39,153 bases of DNA from Pseudomonadota bacterium (lineage in GTDB: Bacteria > Pseudomonadota > Gammaproteobacteria > Burkholderiales > Burkholderiaceae_C), in NCBI GenBank assembly GCA_021812315.1, contig JAKANU010000002.1, positions 1 through 39,153 on the forward strand, read 5' to 3'. A model generated the notes under the pieces. The model did no database searches and was not told the origin of the DNA. It was given only the letters and a program-made list of their open reading frames with translations. Below are positions 1 to 9,209 of the stretch, one piece after another (positions within the stretch are counted from its first letter, which is position 1; the number at the start of each line of letters is the position of its first letter). Made by a program: the position numbers and the translations under genes.

Positions 1-698
1 CCAAGCACCACGTCAGTCCCGCCCTGATCGGCGTCGTCCACGACCACGGCGAGCTGATAGGCAAAGCAGCCGTCGGCGCGTAGCAGCACGAAGTCGCCGA
101 CCTGCGTTGCCACATCCTGCTGCTGGGCCCCGAGCCAGCGATCATGCCAGCGCACGACCCCGTTTGCTATCGAATCCGTAGCTGATTGCGCTTTAATGGC
201 GGGCGTTACATGAGGATTTGCCTGACAAATATCGGTTCTGAAGCGCCATGCGGGAGGGCTCTGCCCGGCGCCGCGGCTCGGGTCAGCCGCGCGGACCTTG
301 TCTGTGCGGCACGTGCCCGGGTAGACCAGTTCGGCGTGGCGCGGGCGTGGGCGCCCCAGGCGCTGCATCGCTAGCTCGATGGCCTTGCGCGAACAGTTGC
401 AGGGGTAGACCAGGCCCAGCGTCCGCAACTGATCCAGGGCGCGGTGGTAGCGCGCACTGCGCCGGGATTGCCAAAGCGGTGGCAGGTCCGGATGGAGCCC
501 GCACTGGTCCAATTGCTGGAGAATGACTCGATCCATGCCCGCGACGCAACGCGGCTGGTCGACGTCCTCGACGCGTACCAGCCACTGGCCGCCGTGGGCG
601 CGGGCATCGAGCCAGCTCGCCAGCGCCGCCACCAGCGAGCCAAGGTGCAAAGGCCCGGTCGGCGAGGGCGCAAATCGTCCAATATATTTTGAGGGCAT
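1..698 (-). CDS. gluQ: Glutamyl-Q tRNA(Asp) synthetase, 3' end cut by window edge
   Basis: Not in the ORF track (no stop in window). Manual reverse-strand translation from ATG at 698 gives [50 protein letters not shown]...[11 protein letters not shown]...[22 protein letters not shown], open to the left edge; class I aaRS-like GluQ motifs. Confidence 0.9.
   Translation of the reverse strand, partial: MPSKYIGRFAPSPTGPLHLGSLVAALASWLDARAHGGQWLVRVEDVDQPRCVAGMDRVILQQLDQCGLHPDLPPLWQSRRSARYHRALDQLRTLGLVYPCNCSRKAIELAMQRLGRPRPRHAELVYPGTCRTDKVRAADPSRGAGQSPPAWRFRTDICQANPHVTPAIKAQSATDSIANGVVRWHDRWLGAQQQDVATQVGDFVLLRADGCFAYQLAVVVDDADQGGTDVVL
163..230. repeat. Degenerate short interspersed repeat of Comamonadaceae type, lying in frame inside gluQ
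   Basis: tttgctatcgaatccgtagctgattgcgctttaatggcgggcgttacatgaggatttgcctgacaaat resembles the remembered family motif 'aatagctgcttgcgctt...aagcgttagagcctgatttgc'; lower GC than the flanking gluQ sequence. Confidence 0.45.
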
Positions 699-731
699 TT
701 ACCCGACCCAGCGCACCGCAAGGTTTCGCCG

Positions 732-804
732 CCGGGCCGCCCCAAGGCGAAACGCGGCCCCCCCGGGGGGCAGGGAGCACACGCAGTGAGCGACCGTGGG
801 GGCC
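732..804. repeat. GC-rich intergenic repeat (Comamonadaceae-like 'gccgccccaaggcg...ggcccccccggggggcag...gtgagcg..gtgggggcc')
   Basis: Self-complementary core ggcccccccggggggc plus flanking motifs; sits between the oxidoreductase stop and the gluQ start. Confidence 0.5.
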
Positions 805-808
805 ATTT

Positions 809-1855
809 CTACACGGCCAACGCCAGTTCCAGCCCGGAGATGAAAGCGTCCTCCACCCGGTGTCCCAGGCACCAGTCGCCGCAGGCGCCCAGACCGGTGG
901 CGGCGTCCCACAGGTGGGTGCGGCCCAGCGCACGCGTGGTCTTGGCCTGGCGCCAGCGATGGCTCTGGATGTATGCTGGCTCGGCGCGGATGCCGGTGAT
1001 TTCGGAAAATGCCTTGAGCAGTTTGGCCTGCACCCGCATCGAGTCGTCTTCCAGATGTTCCTGTGACCAGGCGGTGCTGGCATGCACTGTCCAACGCTCC
1101 ACCGCAGCACGACCCGGTTTGCTTGATTCGCGCGCCAGCCAGGCGATGCGGTGATGCGTGCTGCGCGCCGCGTTCCACTGTGGGCCAAGGGCTGACAAGC
1201 CGGGTTGCATGGCCTGCGGAAACGCCAGCATCAGGCTCCAGCATGGTGCCACCTCAACCGCATCGATTTGCCGCACCAGCGGCTCGGCCAACGGGGCCGT
1301 CTGCAGCAACAGGCGAGCCGGGTTGGAGGGCGTGGCCATCAGCACCGCGTCGAACCCGGAGAATACCTGTTGCGTGCCATCGCGCCGCAGGCCGTGCAAC
1401 TGCCACTGCTGCGGGTGCAATGCATCGCCTTGCAGATGAACGATGGCCGTCGCGGTTTCAATGAGTTGCTGCTGTGCCAGTGGGCGCGCCCAGTGCGTGA
1501 GCAGCGAGCTCATGCCGGGGACCCCGACCCAATGCGCTTCGCGGGTTGGCGATCCGGGGTCGGCTGCGCGGCCCTGGGCATCGAGCAGGCGCACGCTGTT
1601 GGCGCTCCAGGGTTTGCACGTACCGGTGGCAGTTTGCAAAGCCCGGGCGAAGCGTGGTTCGCGCACCGTGAAGTACTGGGCGCCATGGTCAAAGGTTCCG
1701 AAGCTGGTGGAGCACGTGGCCATGCGTCCGCCCGGCTCAGCCTCCTTCTCGAACACCGCGACCCGGTACCCCGCCTGATGCAGGGTTCTGGCGCAGACGA
1801 TGCCGGCGATACCGGCGCCAACGACGGCGAATTTCCTGGCTCGAACTTGGGTCAT
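809..1855 (-). CDS. FAD/NAD(P)-dependent oxidoreductase (renalase / amine-oxidase-like)
   Basis: N-terminal dinucleotide-binding motif FAVVGAGIAGIVCARTLHQAGYRVAVFEKEAEPGGRMAT; FDHGAQYFTVREPRF. Confidence 0.88.
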   Translation of the reverse strand: MTQVRARKFAVVGAGIAGIVCARTLHQAGYRVAVFEKEAEPGGRMATCSTSFGTFDHGAQYFTVREPRFARALQTATGTCKPWSANSVRLLDAQGRAADPGSPTREAHWVGVPGMSSLLTHWARPLAQQQLIETATAIVHLQGDALHPQQWQLHGLRRDGTQQVFSGFDAVLMATPSNPARLLLQTAPLAEPLVRQIDAVEVAPCWSLMLAFPQAMQPGLSALGPQWNAARSTHHRIAWLARESSKPGRAAVERWTVHASTAWSQEHLEDDSMRVQAKLLKAFSEITGIRAEPAYIQSHRWRQAKTTRALGRTHLWDAATGLGACGDWCLGHRVEDAFISGLELALAV

Positions 1856-1890
1856 GGAGGTCTTTCCGGGATGAGGCTATGGGCCGGACT

Positions 1891-2829
1891 TTACACGCCC
1901 CGGTGTCTCTCGAGCAAAGCGCGGCGAGTCGCCGGCTGTTCGAGCTGGCCCAGCCACCACTGCAGGGCGCGGCCCCGGTCCGAGCGGGCGAGGCTGCGCC
2001 AAGCATAATCAACACGAATCACGCGCTGCGGGCGTGCCATTTTTCTGACCACCAGACGTCCGGTCTCGATATAGGCCCGCGCCATGCATTCCGGCACAAA
2101 GCCGCAGCCCAGCCCGCGCAATTGGGCATCGAGCTTGGCCTGCATGGTCGCCACCGTGAAGACCTCCTGTCCGGCGAGCAGGCCAATGGTCATCCCGGCG
2201 CCGCGTGTCACGGTGTCGGCGACCGCGACGGCCCGGTGCTGGCAAACGACTTCGTCTTTAAGCGGCTCGGATTCCCTGGCCAATGGATGATGCGGCGCCA
2301 CCGCATAAACAAAGCTCACCTCGCCCAGCGGCTTGCTGTGCACGTCGGCGTGGTTACCTGACTCGGTGACCCCGAGCGCGAGATCGGCACGGCCGGAGGT
2401 CAGGGCTTCGAGCGTGCCCGAAAGGGTTTCGTCACTGAGCTTGATGCGTGTCGGCGCGGCCAGGGCAAAGAAGCTCTCGCAAAGTTCCATGACGGTGGCC
2501 TTGGCAATGATGCTGTCGACCGCCAAGGTCAGTTGGGGTTCCCAACCCGTGGCCACCCGCTTGACCCGGTTGGCCACGGCATCGATTTCGCCGAGCAGCC
2601 GATTGCCCTCGTGCAGCAGTTCCGCCCCGGCGGTGGTTAGCCGGGCCTGGCGCGAGCTGCGGTCGAACAGCAGGACATCCAGTGCGTCCTCGATCTGGCG
2701 CACGCGGTAGGTCAGGGCGCTGGGCACGACGCCGAGCTGGCGCGCCGCCGCAGCAAAGCTTCCGGCGCTGGAAATGGTCTGCACCATGGCAAAGGCGTCA
2801 GGGGTTAACACATCGCGTGCGGTTTGCAT
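1891..2829 (-). CDS. LysR-family transcriptional regulator
   Basis: N-terminal wHTH: FAMVQTISSAGSFAAAARQLGVVPSALTYRVRQIEDALDVLLFDRSSRQARLTTAG; divergent from pirin. Confidence 0.92.
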   Translation of the reverse strand: MQTARDVLTPDAFAMVQTISSAGSFAAAARQLGVVPSALTYRVRQIEDALDVLLFDRSSRQARLTTAGAELLHEGNRLLGEIDAVANRVKRVATGWEPQLTLAVDSIIAKATVMELCESFFALAAPTRIKLSDETLSGTLEALTSGRADLALGVTESGNHADVHSKPLGEVSFVYAVAPHHPLARESEPLKDEVVCQHRAVAVADTVTRGAGMTIGLLAGQEVFTVATMQAKLDAQLRGLGCGFVPECMARAYIETGRLVVRKMARPQRVIRVDYAWRSLARSDRGRALQWWLGQLEQPATRRALLERHRGV

Positions 2830-2844
2830 GGGAGAGTCAATATA

Positions 2845-2861
2845 GTTCGAATATTTTGAAT
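2845..2861. promoter_or_regulatory. Candidate LysR operator in the divergent LysR/pirin intergenic region
   Basis: Dyad gTTCGAATATTTTGAAt (TTC-N9-GAA), 16 bp upstream of the LysR start. Confidence 0.35.
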
Positions 2862-2983
2862 GATGCCATCAAATTGGTCGGCCTGCCAGCGCCGGGCTTA
2901 CGCCTACAGTTCGTGGCACGGGCGTTGAACCTGGTGAAGCAGAACCGGTCGACGAGTGTGCAGGGTAAAGGAGCATTTCCAGG

Positions 2984-3682
2984 ATGAGAATTCGCAAATC
3001 CAAAGAGCGTGGCTATGCCGATCACGGCTGGCTGAAGTCGTATCACAGTTTTTCGTTCGCGAACTACTACGACCCGCTGTACATGGGCTGGGGCAACCTG
3101 CGCGTTATCAATGAGGACTGGATCGAGGCGGGCCGTGGCTTTGGCACGCATGGCCACCGTGACATGGAGATCGTCACCTACGTGCTCAGCGGATCGCTGG
3201 CACACAAGGACAGCATGGGCAATATCAAGACCATCCCGCCCGGTGATGTGCAACGTATGAGCGCGGGTACCGGTGTGCAGCACAGCGAGTTCAATGACGC
3301 CGCCAATGCAACGACGCATCTCTTGCAAATCTGGATTGAGCCCGAGGTCAGCGGTGGGCGACCCAGTTACGAGCAAAGAACATTCAGCGCGACGCAAAAG
3401 CGCGGCGCATTGTGCCTGATCGCGGCCAGGGATGGTGCCCGCGGCTCGGTGACCATGCGTGCTGACGCGCGCCTGTACGCCGGGCTGTTTGATGGCGCCG
3501 AGCTTGCGACCCTGCCGATGGTGCCGACACGCAAGGGCTACGTGCACCTGGTGCGCGGCCAGCTCGATGTCAACGGGGTGAGGCTGAGCGCGGGCGATGC
3601 CGCGCTCATCGAAGGCGAGAGTTTGCTCAGGCTGGACCAAGGCCAGGACGCCGAGGTTCTGGTGTTTGATCTGCGGTCCTGA
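2984..3682 (+). CDS. Pirin family protein
   Basis: MRIRKSKERGYADHGWLKSYHSFSFANYYDP...FGTHGHRDMEIVTYVLSGSLAHKDSMGN...SAGTGVQHSEFN: pirin cupin metal-site motifs. Confidence 0.95.
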   Translation: MRIRKSKERGYADHGWLKSYHSFSFANYYDPLYMGWGNLRVINEDWIEAGRGFGTHGHRDMEIVTYVLSGSLAHKDSMGNIKTIPPGDVQRMSAGTGVQHSEFNDAANATTHLLQIWIEPEVSGGRPSYEQRTFSATQKRGALCLIAARDGARGSVTMRADARLYAGLFDGAELATLPMVPTRKGYVHLVRGQLDVNGVRLSAGDAALIEGESLLRLDQGQDAEVLVFDLRS

Positions 3683-3744
3683 TCGGTTTTCTTTCCGGTG
3701 CGTGTCTAGCGCGTGCCAACATTTTCTTTAAAGGAGTCTGCGAA

Positions 3745-4299
3745 ATGGCAAGAGTGGTTGTGGTATTTCATTCAGGTTATGGTCATACGCTGCGCATGGC
3801 GCAAGCCGTGGCTGAGGGCGCCAACGCCGAACTGGTGGCGATTGATCCTCAGGGTGAGCTCACCGAGGCGGGCTGGAACACGCTCAACGCGGCCGACGCC
3901 ATCATCATGGGCTCACCCACGTACATGGGTGGTGTGAGCTGGCAGTTCAAGAAATTTGCCGACGCATCGAGCAAGCCATGGTTCAGCCAGGCCTGGAAAG
4001 ACAAGGTGTTTGCCGGCTTCACGAATAGCGCCACCATGAATGGTGACAAGCTCTCGACGCTGCACTACCTGTTTACGCTGGCCATGCAGCACGGCGGCAT
4101 CTGGGTCGGCACCGGCATGCTTCCCAGCAACAGCAAGGCTGCGCAACGCAACGACATCAACTACATTGGCTCGTCGGCCGGCGCCATGGCGCAGTCGCCC
4201 TCCGATGCCTCGCCCACCGAGATGTTGCCAGGCGACTTGCAGACAGCCACTCTGTTTGGCCAACGCGTTGCAGAAGTGAGCGCAAAGTTGCGCCCTTGA
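3745..4299 (+). CDS. Flavodoxin-fold NAD(P)H-dependent oxidoreductase (WrbA-like)
   Basis: ARVVVVFHSGYGHTLRMAQAVAEGANAE...ADAIIMGSPTYMGGVSWQFKKFAD; FMN-binding flavodoxin pattern. Confidence 0.88.
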   Translation: MARVVVVFHSGYGHTLRMAQAVAEGANAELVAIDPQGELTEAGWNTLNAADAIIMGSPTYMGGVSWQFKKFADASSKPWFSQAWKDKVFAGFTNSATMNGDKLSTLHYLFTLAMQHGGIWVGTGMLPSNSKAAQRNDINYIGSSAGAMAQSPSDASPTEMLPGDLQTATLFGQRVAEVSAKLRP

Positions 4300-4315
4300 C
4301 GGGTTTTTCAAATTA

Positions 4316-4336
4316 ATGGGCGCCAACCGCGCCCAT
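4316..4336. terminator. Perfect 8-bp hairpin downstream of the flavodoxin gene, possible terminator
   Basis: ATGGGCGC-caacc-GCGCCCAT; no strong T-tract on + strand. Confidence 0.3.
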
Positions 4337-4394
4337 CCGGCCAACAACCGGGCAAAATCGCCGTGTTCTGATCTTATGTCAGGGAGGAGCGGCA

Positions 4395-6335
4395 ATGTAT
4401 CGAATGTCTTGTCTGGTTGTCTTGCTGGGCGTGACGGCCATGGCCAATGCCCAGCCAGCGGCGGGAGTCTCGGAGCGCGACTTTTTGTCGGATATGCCGA
4501 TCGTCCTCTCGGTCTCCAGAATGCCCCAGCGACTCGATGAGGCGCCCGGTGCGGTGACGGTCATTGACCGCGAAATGATTCGACGCTCGGGCGCGCGGGA
4601 CCTTGCCGACCTGCTGCGCCTGGTGCCGGGATTTCAAAGCAGCATGGCGTTTGAGGACATCGCACCGCAGGCTAGCTACCACGGTGGCTTCGGTGGCTAT
4701 TCGAATCGCATCCAGGTGTTGATCGATGGGCGTTCTGCCTACTCGCCGTATTTCATTGGCAGCGTCGAGCCGGGATTGCAGTCGGTGGCGCTGGCCGACA
4801 TTGAGCGCATCGAAGTCTTGCGTGGATCCAATTCCGCCAGCTATGGCGCGCGTGCATTCCTCGGCGTTGTCAATATCGTGACCCGGCACACGATGGATAC
4901 TCTGGGTGCGCAGGCCAGCGTGAATCTGGGCAACAACGGGATTGCTGATGCAGGCGGCAGTTTTGGCTGGGGCATGGGCAACGCTACGTTTCGGCTCGGC
5001 ATGGACACCCGGGCCGACAGGGGCCTGTTGGGGGCAGTGGGCACCGACCGCGTCAGCCGTGTCAATTTCCGCTCTGACCTTCGTCTGAATAACCGCGATG
5101 AGCTTGAACTGCGCGCCGGTGCGGTGGCCATTGACGCCGGCAAGGGCTCAGCCTCGGACGTTGACAATCTGGCCCGGGATACGCGATTTCAGACGGGGTA
5201 TCTACAGCTTGACTGGCGCCGCGCCTTCAGTGAGGACGCTGACCTGAGGCTGAATTATTCCCATGCCGGGGAGTCCTACCAGGACAGCTTTCCCTATTCG
5301 CTGGTCGGCTTGGGGATTCCTGGGAGCGTTGACATCGATCTGAGTGGGCGCGGCAGCAACGATACCCTGTCCCTGGTGCATACCTGGCGGGCGGGCCCGA
5401 CGCTGCGCCTGGTCTGGGGCGGAGAGTGGCGCCGTGAGCGCATCCAGTCGGCGCCCTTGTACAACAGCGAAGCGACTCTGGTCACGGATTTTTCGCGTTG
5501 GTTTGGCAATGCCGAGTGGCGCCTGGCCCCGCGGTGGATCATCAATGCCGGCGCCATGGCCGAGAACAGCAGCACCGCCGGCAGCAACTTCGCGCCGCGA
5601 CTGATGTTGAACTGGCATTTTGCCGACGGGCAAACCTTGCGCGGCGGTGTTTCCAAAGCCTACCGCCCACCCAGCACCTACGAGCAATTTGCCGATGTCC
5701 GGTACACCTGGCAAGGTAGGCTGCTTCAAGTCAACACGCTGTCGAGCGGCAGTGTGCGGCCAGAGAGTGTACGTGCCAGTGAACTTGGCTATCTGGGCGA
5801 TATTCCTGCGCTCGGAGTCAATCTTGATGTGCGCGGGTTTTACGAACTCATTGGTGGCTTTATTCGGCAGAAGAACGCAGTGAGCCCAAGAGACTACGAG
5901 AATGCCGAAGACTTTGCCATCCGCGGTCTGGAATACCAATTGAAATGGCGGCCCTGGGCGGGTGCGCAGTTGCTGCTGGGCCAGGCCTGGGTTAACGTGG
6001 GATGGCCCGATCGGGGCCTGTACTCGGACCCGGGTATGGTGCTGGTGGCCCCCAAGTTGGCGACCACATTGTCGTTTTCTCAGAAACTGCCCGGGGGTCT
6101 GGACCTGAGCCTGATGCACCAGGACAGTGGTACGCGCACGCTGCAGGGTGCCGGGCGCGACGACCAGTCGGCCATGACCCGCACGGACTTCCGCCTAGGT
6201 GCGCCCCTGCACTTTGGAAGCCATCGTGGCGAATTGGCGCTTGTGGTGCAGAACCTAGGTTCGCCATATCCGGATTTCGCGCCGAAGTTCATGTTTGGGC
6301 GGCGCGCATTTGTGAGCCTGCAGATTGCCAATTGA
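4395..6335 (+). CDS. TonB-dependent outer-membrane receptor
   Basis: Signal peptide; plug domain SVSRMPQRLDEAPGAVTVIDREMIRRSGARDLADLLRLVPGFQ...VLIDGRSAYSPYF...IERIEVLRGSNSASYGARAFLGVVNIVTR; RBS gggaggag. Confidence 0.93.
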   Translation: MYRMSCLVVLLGVTAMANAQPAAGVSERDFLSDMPIVLSVSRMPQRLDEAPGAVTVIDREMIRRSGARDLADLLRLVPGFQSSMAFEDIAPQASYHGGFGGYSNRIQVLIDGRSAYSPYFIGSVEPGLQSVALADIERIEVLRGSNSASYGARAFLGVVNIVTRHTMDTLGAQASVNLGNNGIADAGGSFGWGMGNATFRLGMDTRADRGLLGAVGTDRVSRVNFRSDLRLNNRDELELRAGAVAIDAGKGSASDVDNLARDTRFQTGYLQLDWRRAFSEDADLRLNYSHAGESYQDSFPYSLVGLGIPGSVDIDLSGRGSNDTLSLVHTWRAGPTLRLVWGGEWRRERIQSAPLYNSEATLVTDFSRWFGNAEWRLAPRWIINAGAMAENSSTAGSNFAPRLMLNWHFADGQTLRGGVSKAYRPPSTYEQFADVRYTWQGRLLQVNTLSSGSVRPESVRASELGYLGDIPALGVNLDVRGFYELIGGFIRQKNAVSPRDYENAEDFAIRGLEYQLKWRPWAGAQLLLGQAWVNVGWPDRGLYSDPGMVLVAPKLATTLSFSQKLPGGLDLSLMHQDSGTRTLQGAGRDDQSAMTRTDFRLGAPLHFGSHRGELALVVQNLGSPYPDFAPKFMFGRRAFVSLQIAN

Positions 6336-6354
6336 CCGGGCTCGCGCAGGCATC

Positions 6355-7275
6355 ATGGCTTGGGGCGCGCGGATTCTTTGTTTCGTCCTGTTGACGGCGG
6401 GGGCAGCGCACGCGGCAAAGCTGGTCATCGTTGGTGGCGAGGCCGGTCCGGCCCATCAGGAGACGGCGCAGGCCATCGTCACCGAGTTCGAACGGCAAAG
6501 AGTCCCGGGGCTGGAGGTCGTCCAGCTCAAAGTCGCTGAAATCAGGGCCGTGGCGGATGCTGCGCCGACGTTGGTGGTGACGCTCGGTTCGGACGCCGCG
6601 CTGGCGCTGGTCAGGTTGGAAATTCGTGCGCCGGTGTTGTGCGCACTTCTGCCCAGGCGCAGCTTTGAGGAAGTGCTGCTGGCCGGAGCGCGCAAGGCGT
6701 CCTCCGAGTTTTCCGCCCTTTATCTGGACCAGCCGCTGGCGCGTCAGATTGAGTTGATCCGCCTGGCCCTGCCCTCGGCAAAGCGTATCGGCGTCCTGTT
6801 GGGACCGGAGTCGCGCCGGCAGGGCAGGGTCCTGAGCACGCTGTTGCAGGGCGGCGGCCTGCAACTGGTCGAGGCCAGCGTGGCCGGTGGCGAAGCAATC
6901 TTTTCGGGACTGCGACGCATCCTCGAAGACGCTGATGTGCTCCTGGCGCTGCCTGACCCGGAGGTCTACAACAGCAACAGCATTCAGAATATTCTGCTCA
7001 GCTCGTTTCGAGCGAGAGTGCCGCTGGTCGCCTTCTCGCCGGCCTACGTGCGTGCCGGGGCCCTGATGGCGCTGTACGCGACGCCGACCCAGGTTGGTGC
7101 GCAAACAGCGGCAATGGCGCGCAGCGTGGTCCAGGGCAAGGCGCTCGCGCCAACACCGCAATACCTGCAAGAGTTCAGTGTGGTGGTCAACGAACATGTT
7201 GCACGATCACTGGGACTCTCGCTCGATGCCACGAGGTTGGCGGCACAGTTGCGGCGCAAAGAGTTCGGGCCATGA
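6355..7275 (+). CDS. ABC-transporter-type substrate-binding protein (COG2984-like), no permease or ATPase nearby
   Basis: ATG at 6355 gives signal peptide MAWGARILCFVLLTAGAAHAA; LVVTLGSDAALALVRLEIRAPVLCALLPRRSFEEVL, ...YNSNSIQNILLSSFRARVPLVAFSPAYVRAGAL. Overlaps the next CDS by ATGA. Confidence 0.75.
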   Translation: MAWGARILCFVLLTAGAAHAAKLVIVGGEAGPAHQETAQAIVTEFERQRVPGLEVVQLKVAEIRAVADAAPTLVVTLGSDAALALVRLEIRAPVLCALLPRRSFEEVLLAGARKASSEFSALYLDQPLARQIELIRLALPSAKRIGVLLGPESRRQGRVLSTLLQGGGLQLVEASVAGGEAIFSGLRRILEDADVLLALPDPEVYNSNSIQNILLSSFRARVPLVAFSPAYVRAGALMALYATPTQVGAQTAAMARSVVQGKALAPTPQYLQEFSVVVNEHVARSLGLSLDATRLAAQLRRKEFGP

Positions 7276-9209
7276 AACTGGGCAGCATCACGGCGCGCAT
7301 GTTGCTGGCGGCGCTGGCTCCGGTGACCTTGATTGTCCTGTGGTTGGTCGGCGTCTTCCTGGTGACACGGATTGCCGACAACGACGAGGCGCATAGCCAG
7401 CGCAGCCGGTCGGTGGCGCGTCAACTTGCGGCGGCCAGCGAATATGGCCTGTTTTCTGCGAACCAGGCGTTCTTGCAAAGCCTGGCGCGCGCGGCCATGC
7501 GAGAGGGCGATGTGCGTTCGGTGGCGATCCTTGATGCCGAGGGTCGGATCCTCGCCAGCGCAGGCAAGGCGGGTTACCAGAGGCAGCCGCCAGCCGACAA
7601 CCAGGAAAGTGAGCAATCCGATTCGCGCACCGGCAACAAATTGTTGTCGCAGCCGATTTTCGCTACTCAGGTCAAGCTTGACGATTTGTTTGAATCGCAA
7701 AAGGCGCAAGTCCCCGCGCAACGCCTCGGGCAACTGTTGATCGAGTTTTCCCGCGACCGGGTGAAACGTCAGGAGCGCCAGATGTTGCTCGCCGGCGCGG
7801 TGGTTGCGTTGGGTAGCCTGATGCTGGGTGGTTTGCTGGCCGTGCGACTTGGCCGCGGCGTGATCCAACCGATTCTGCGGGCTTCCGAGATGATCGAGCG
7901 CGTCGGTGCTGGCGAATTGGGCGCGCGCGTGCAAGTCGGGCCCGACGACCCGCTGCACGATGTCCTGCGGGGCCTCAACGAGATGGCGCAGCGCTTGCAA
8001 TCCGGGCGCGACGAACTTGAGCAACGGGTCGATGCGGCGACCACTGCCCTGCGCCGGCAAAAGGACGAGGCTGAATCCGCAACGCAAGCGAAGTCGCGGT
8101 TCCTTGCCGCCGCGAGCCACGACTTGCGCCAACCGACGCACGCCCTTGGAATGTTTGTTGCGCGCCTGGGGCAAGTCGAGCACAGCGTAGAAGCCGGCCA
8201 ACTGATCGAAAAGATTCAGCTGGCCGTGGAGTCCTTGCAGGAACTGCTCGACGGCTTGCTGGATATTTCCAGGCTGGACGCCCAGGGGCTGGAGATTCAG
8301 CGGCAACCGGTGTCCCTGGCTGGAGTCTTTGAGCAGTTGCGCCGCGAGATGGAGGGCCTGGCCATCGAACGTGGACTGAGCCTGCGCGTACGTCCAACCA
8401 CCGCCTGGGTGTCAAGCGACCCGACGCTGCTCAATCGCATCCTGTCGAATTTGCTTGGCAACGCGTTGAGGTACACCGCCCGTGGCGGCGTCCTGCTGGC
8501 CTGTCGCGACAGGGTCGGGGCGGGTTGCGCCCGCATTGAGGTGTGGGACACCGGCATCGGCATCGCGCCGGAACATCAGCAGGCTGTGTTCGAGGAGTTC
8601 TACCAGGTCCAGGGCGCGAGCCGGAACGGCCGCAAGGGCATGGGCTTGGGGCTGAATATTGTCCAACGCGCGGCAAACCTGCTGGGCCATCGTTTGCAAC
8701 TGCGCTCACAGCCGGGCCGCGGCACCTGCTTCAGTCTTGAACTGCCGTTGCTACCCGGTGGCCCGCTGGTCGAACGCCGACGTTTCTCGCACGGTGACGG
8801 ATTTGACGACTTGAACGGGCACACCGTGCTGATCATCGAAGATGACGCACTCGAGCGGGAAGGCCTGGTGGTGTTGTTGCAGGGCTGGGGCGGCAGTGTT
8901 GTGGCGGCCGATGGGCTGGGCAGCGCCTTGAACTGCCTGGCTGAGACCGGGAGAATTGATTTGATCATCAGTGACTTCGATCTGGGCGAGGCCCACGACG
9001 GTGTCGAAGTCGTGCGCCGATTGCGCGCCGCCGCGGGCCAGGCGATCGCCGCATGCCTGATCAGCGGCAACACTGACCCGGCCACGCTACAGAGTGCACA
9101 GCAGGCGCAATTGACACTCTTGCACAAACCGGTGCGCCCGGCCAAGCTGCGCAGCCTGGTGCGCCATCTCCTGTCGCCGGATCAGCGCCCGGAGGACGCC
9201 TTGACGTAG
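7272..9209 (+). CDS. Hybrid sensor histidine kinase (TM-periplasmic-TM-HAMP-HisKA-HATPase-REC)
   Basis: H-box AASHDLRQPTHALGMF; N-box NLLGNALRYT; DTGIGIAPEHQ; GMGLGLNIVQRAA; C-terminal REC TVLIIEDDALEREGL...LIISDFDLG...HKPVRPAKL. Confidence 0.93.
   Translation: MKLGSITARMLLAALAPVTLIVLWLVGVFLVTRIADNDEAHSQRSRSVARQLAAASEYGLFSANQAFLQSLARAAMREGDVRSVAILDAEGRILASAGKAGYQRQPPADNQESEQSDSRTGNKLLSQPIFATQVKLDDLFESQKAQVPAQRLGQLLIEFSRDRVKRQERQMLLAGAVVALGSLMLGGLLAVRLGRGVIQPILRASEMIERVGAGELGARVQVGPDDPLHDVLRGLNEMAQRLQSGRDELEQRVDAATTALRRQKDEAESATQAKSRFLAAASHDLRQPTHALGMFVARLGQVEHSVEAGQLIEKIQLAVESLQELLDGLLDISRLDAQGLEIQRQPVSLAGVFEQLRREMEGLAIERGLSLRVRPTTAWVSSDPTLLNRILSNLLGNALRYTARGGVLLACRDRVGAGCARIEVWDTGIGIAPEHQQAVFEEFYQVQGASRNGRKGMGLGLNIVQRAANLLGHRLQLRSQPGRGTCFSLELPLLPGGPLVERRRFSHGDGFDDLNGHTVLIIEDDALEREGLVVLLQGWGGSVVAADGLGSALNCLAETGRIDLIISDFDLGEAHDGVEVVRRLRAAAGQAIAACLISGNTDPATLQSAQQAQLTLLHKPVRPAKLRSLVRHLLSPDQRPEDALT

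Noticed and set aside
283-1188. 301-codon ORF spanning the gluQ/oxidoreductase boundary
   Set aside because: Wrong frame for both recognised genes and crosses the GC-rich repeat; no motif.
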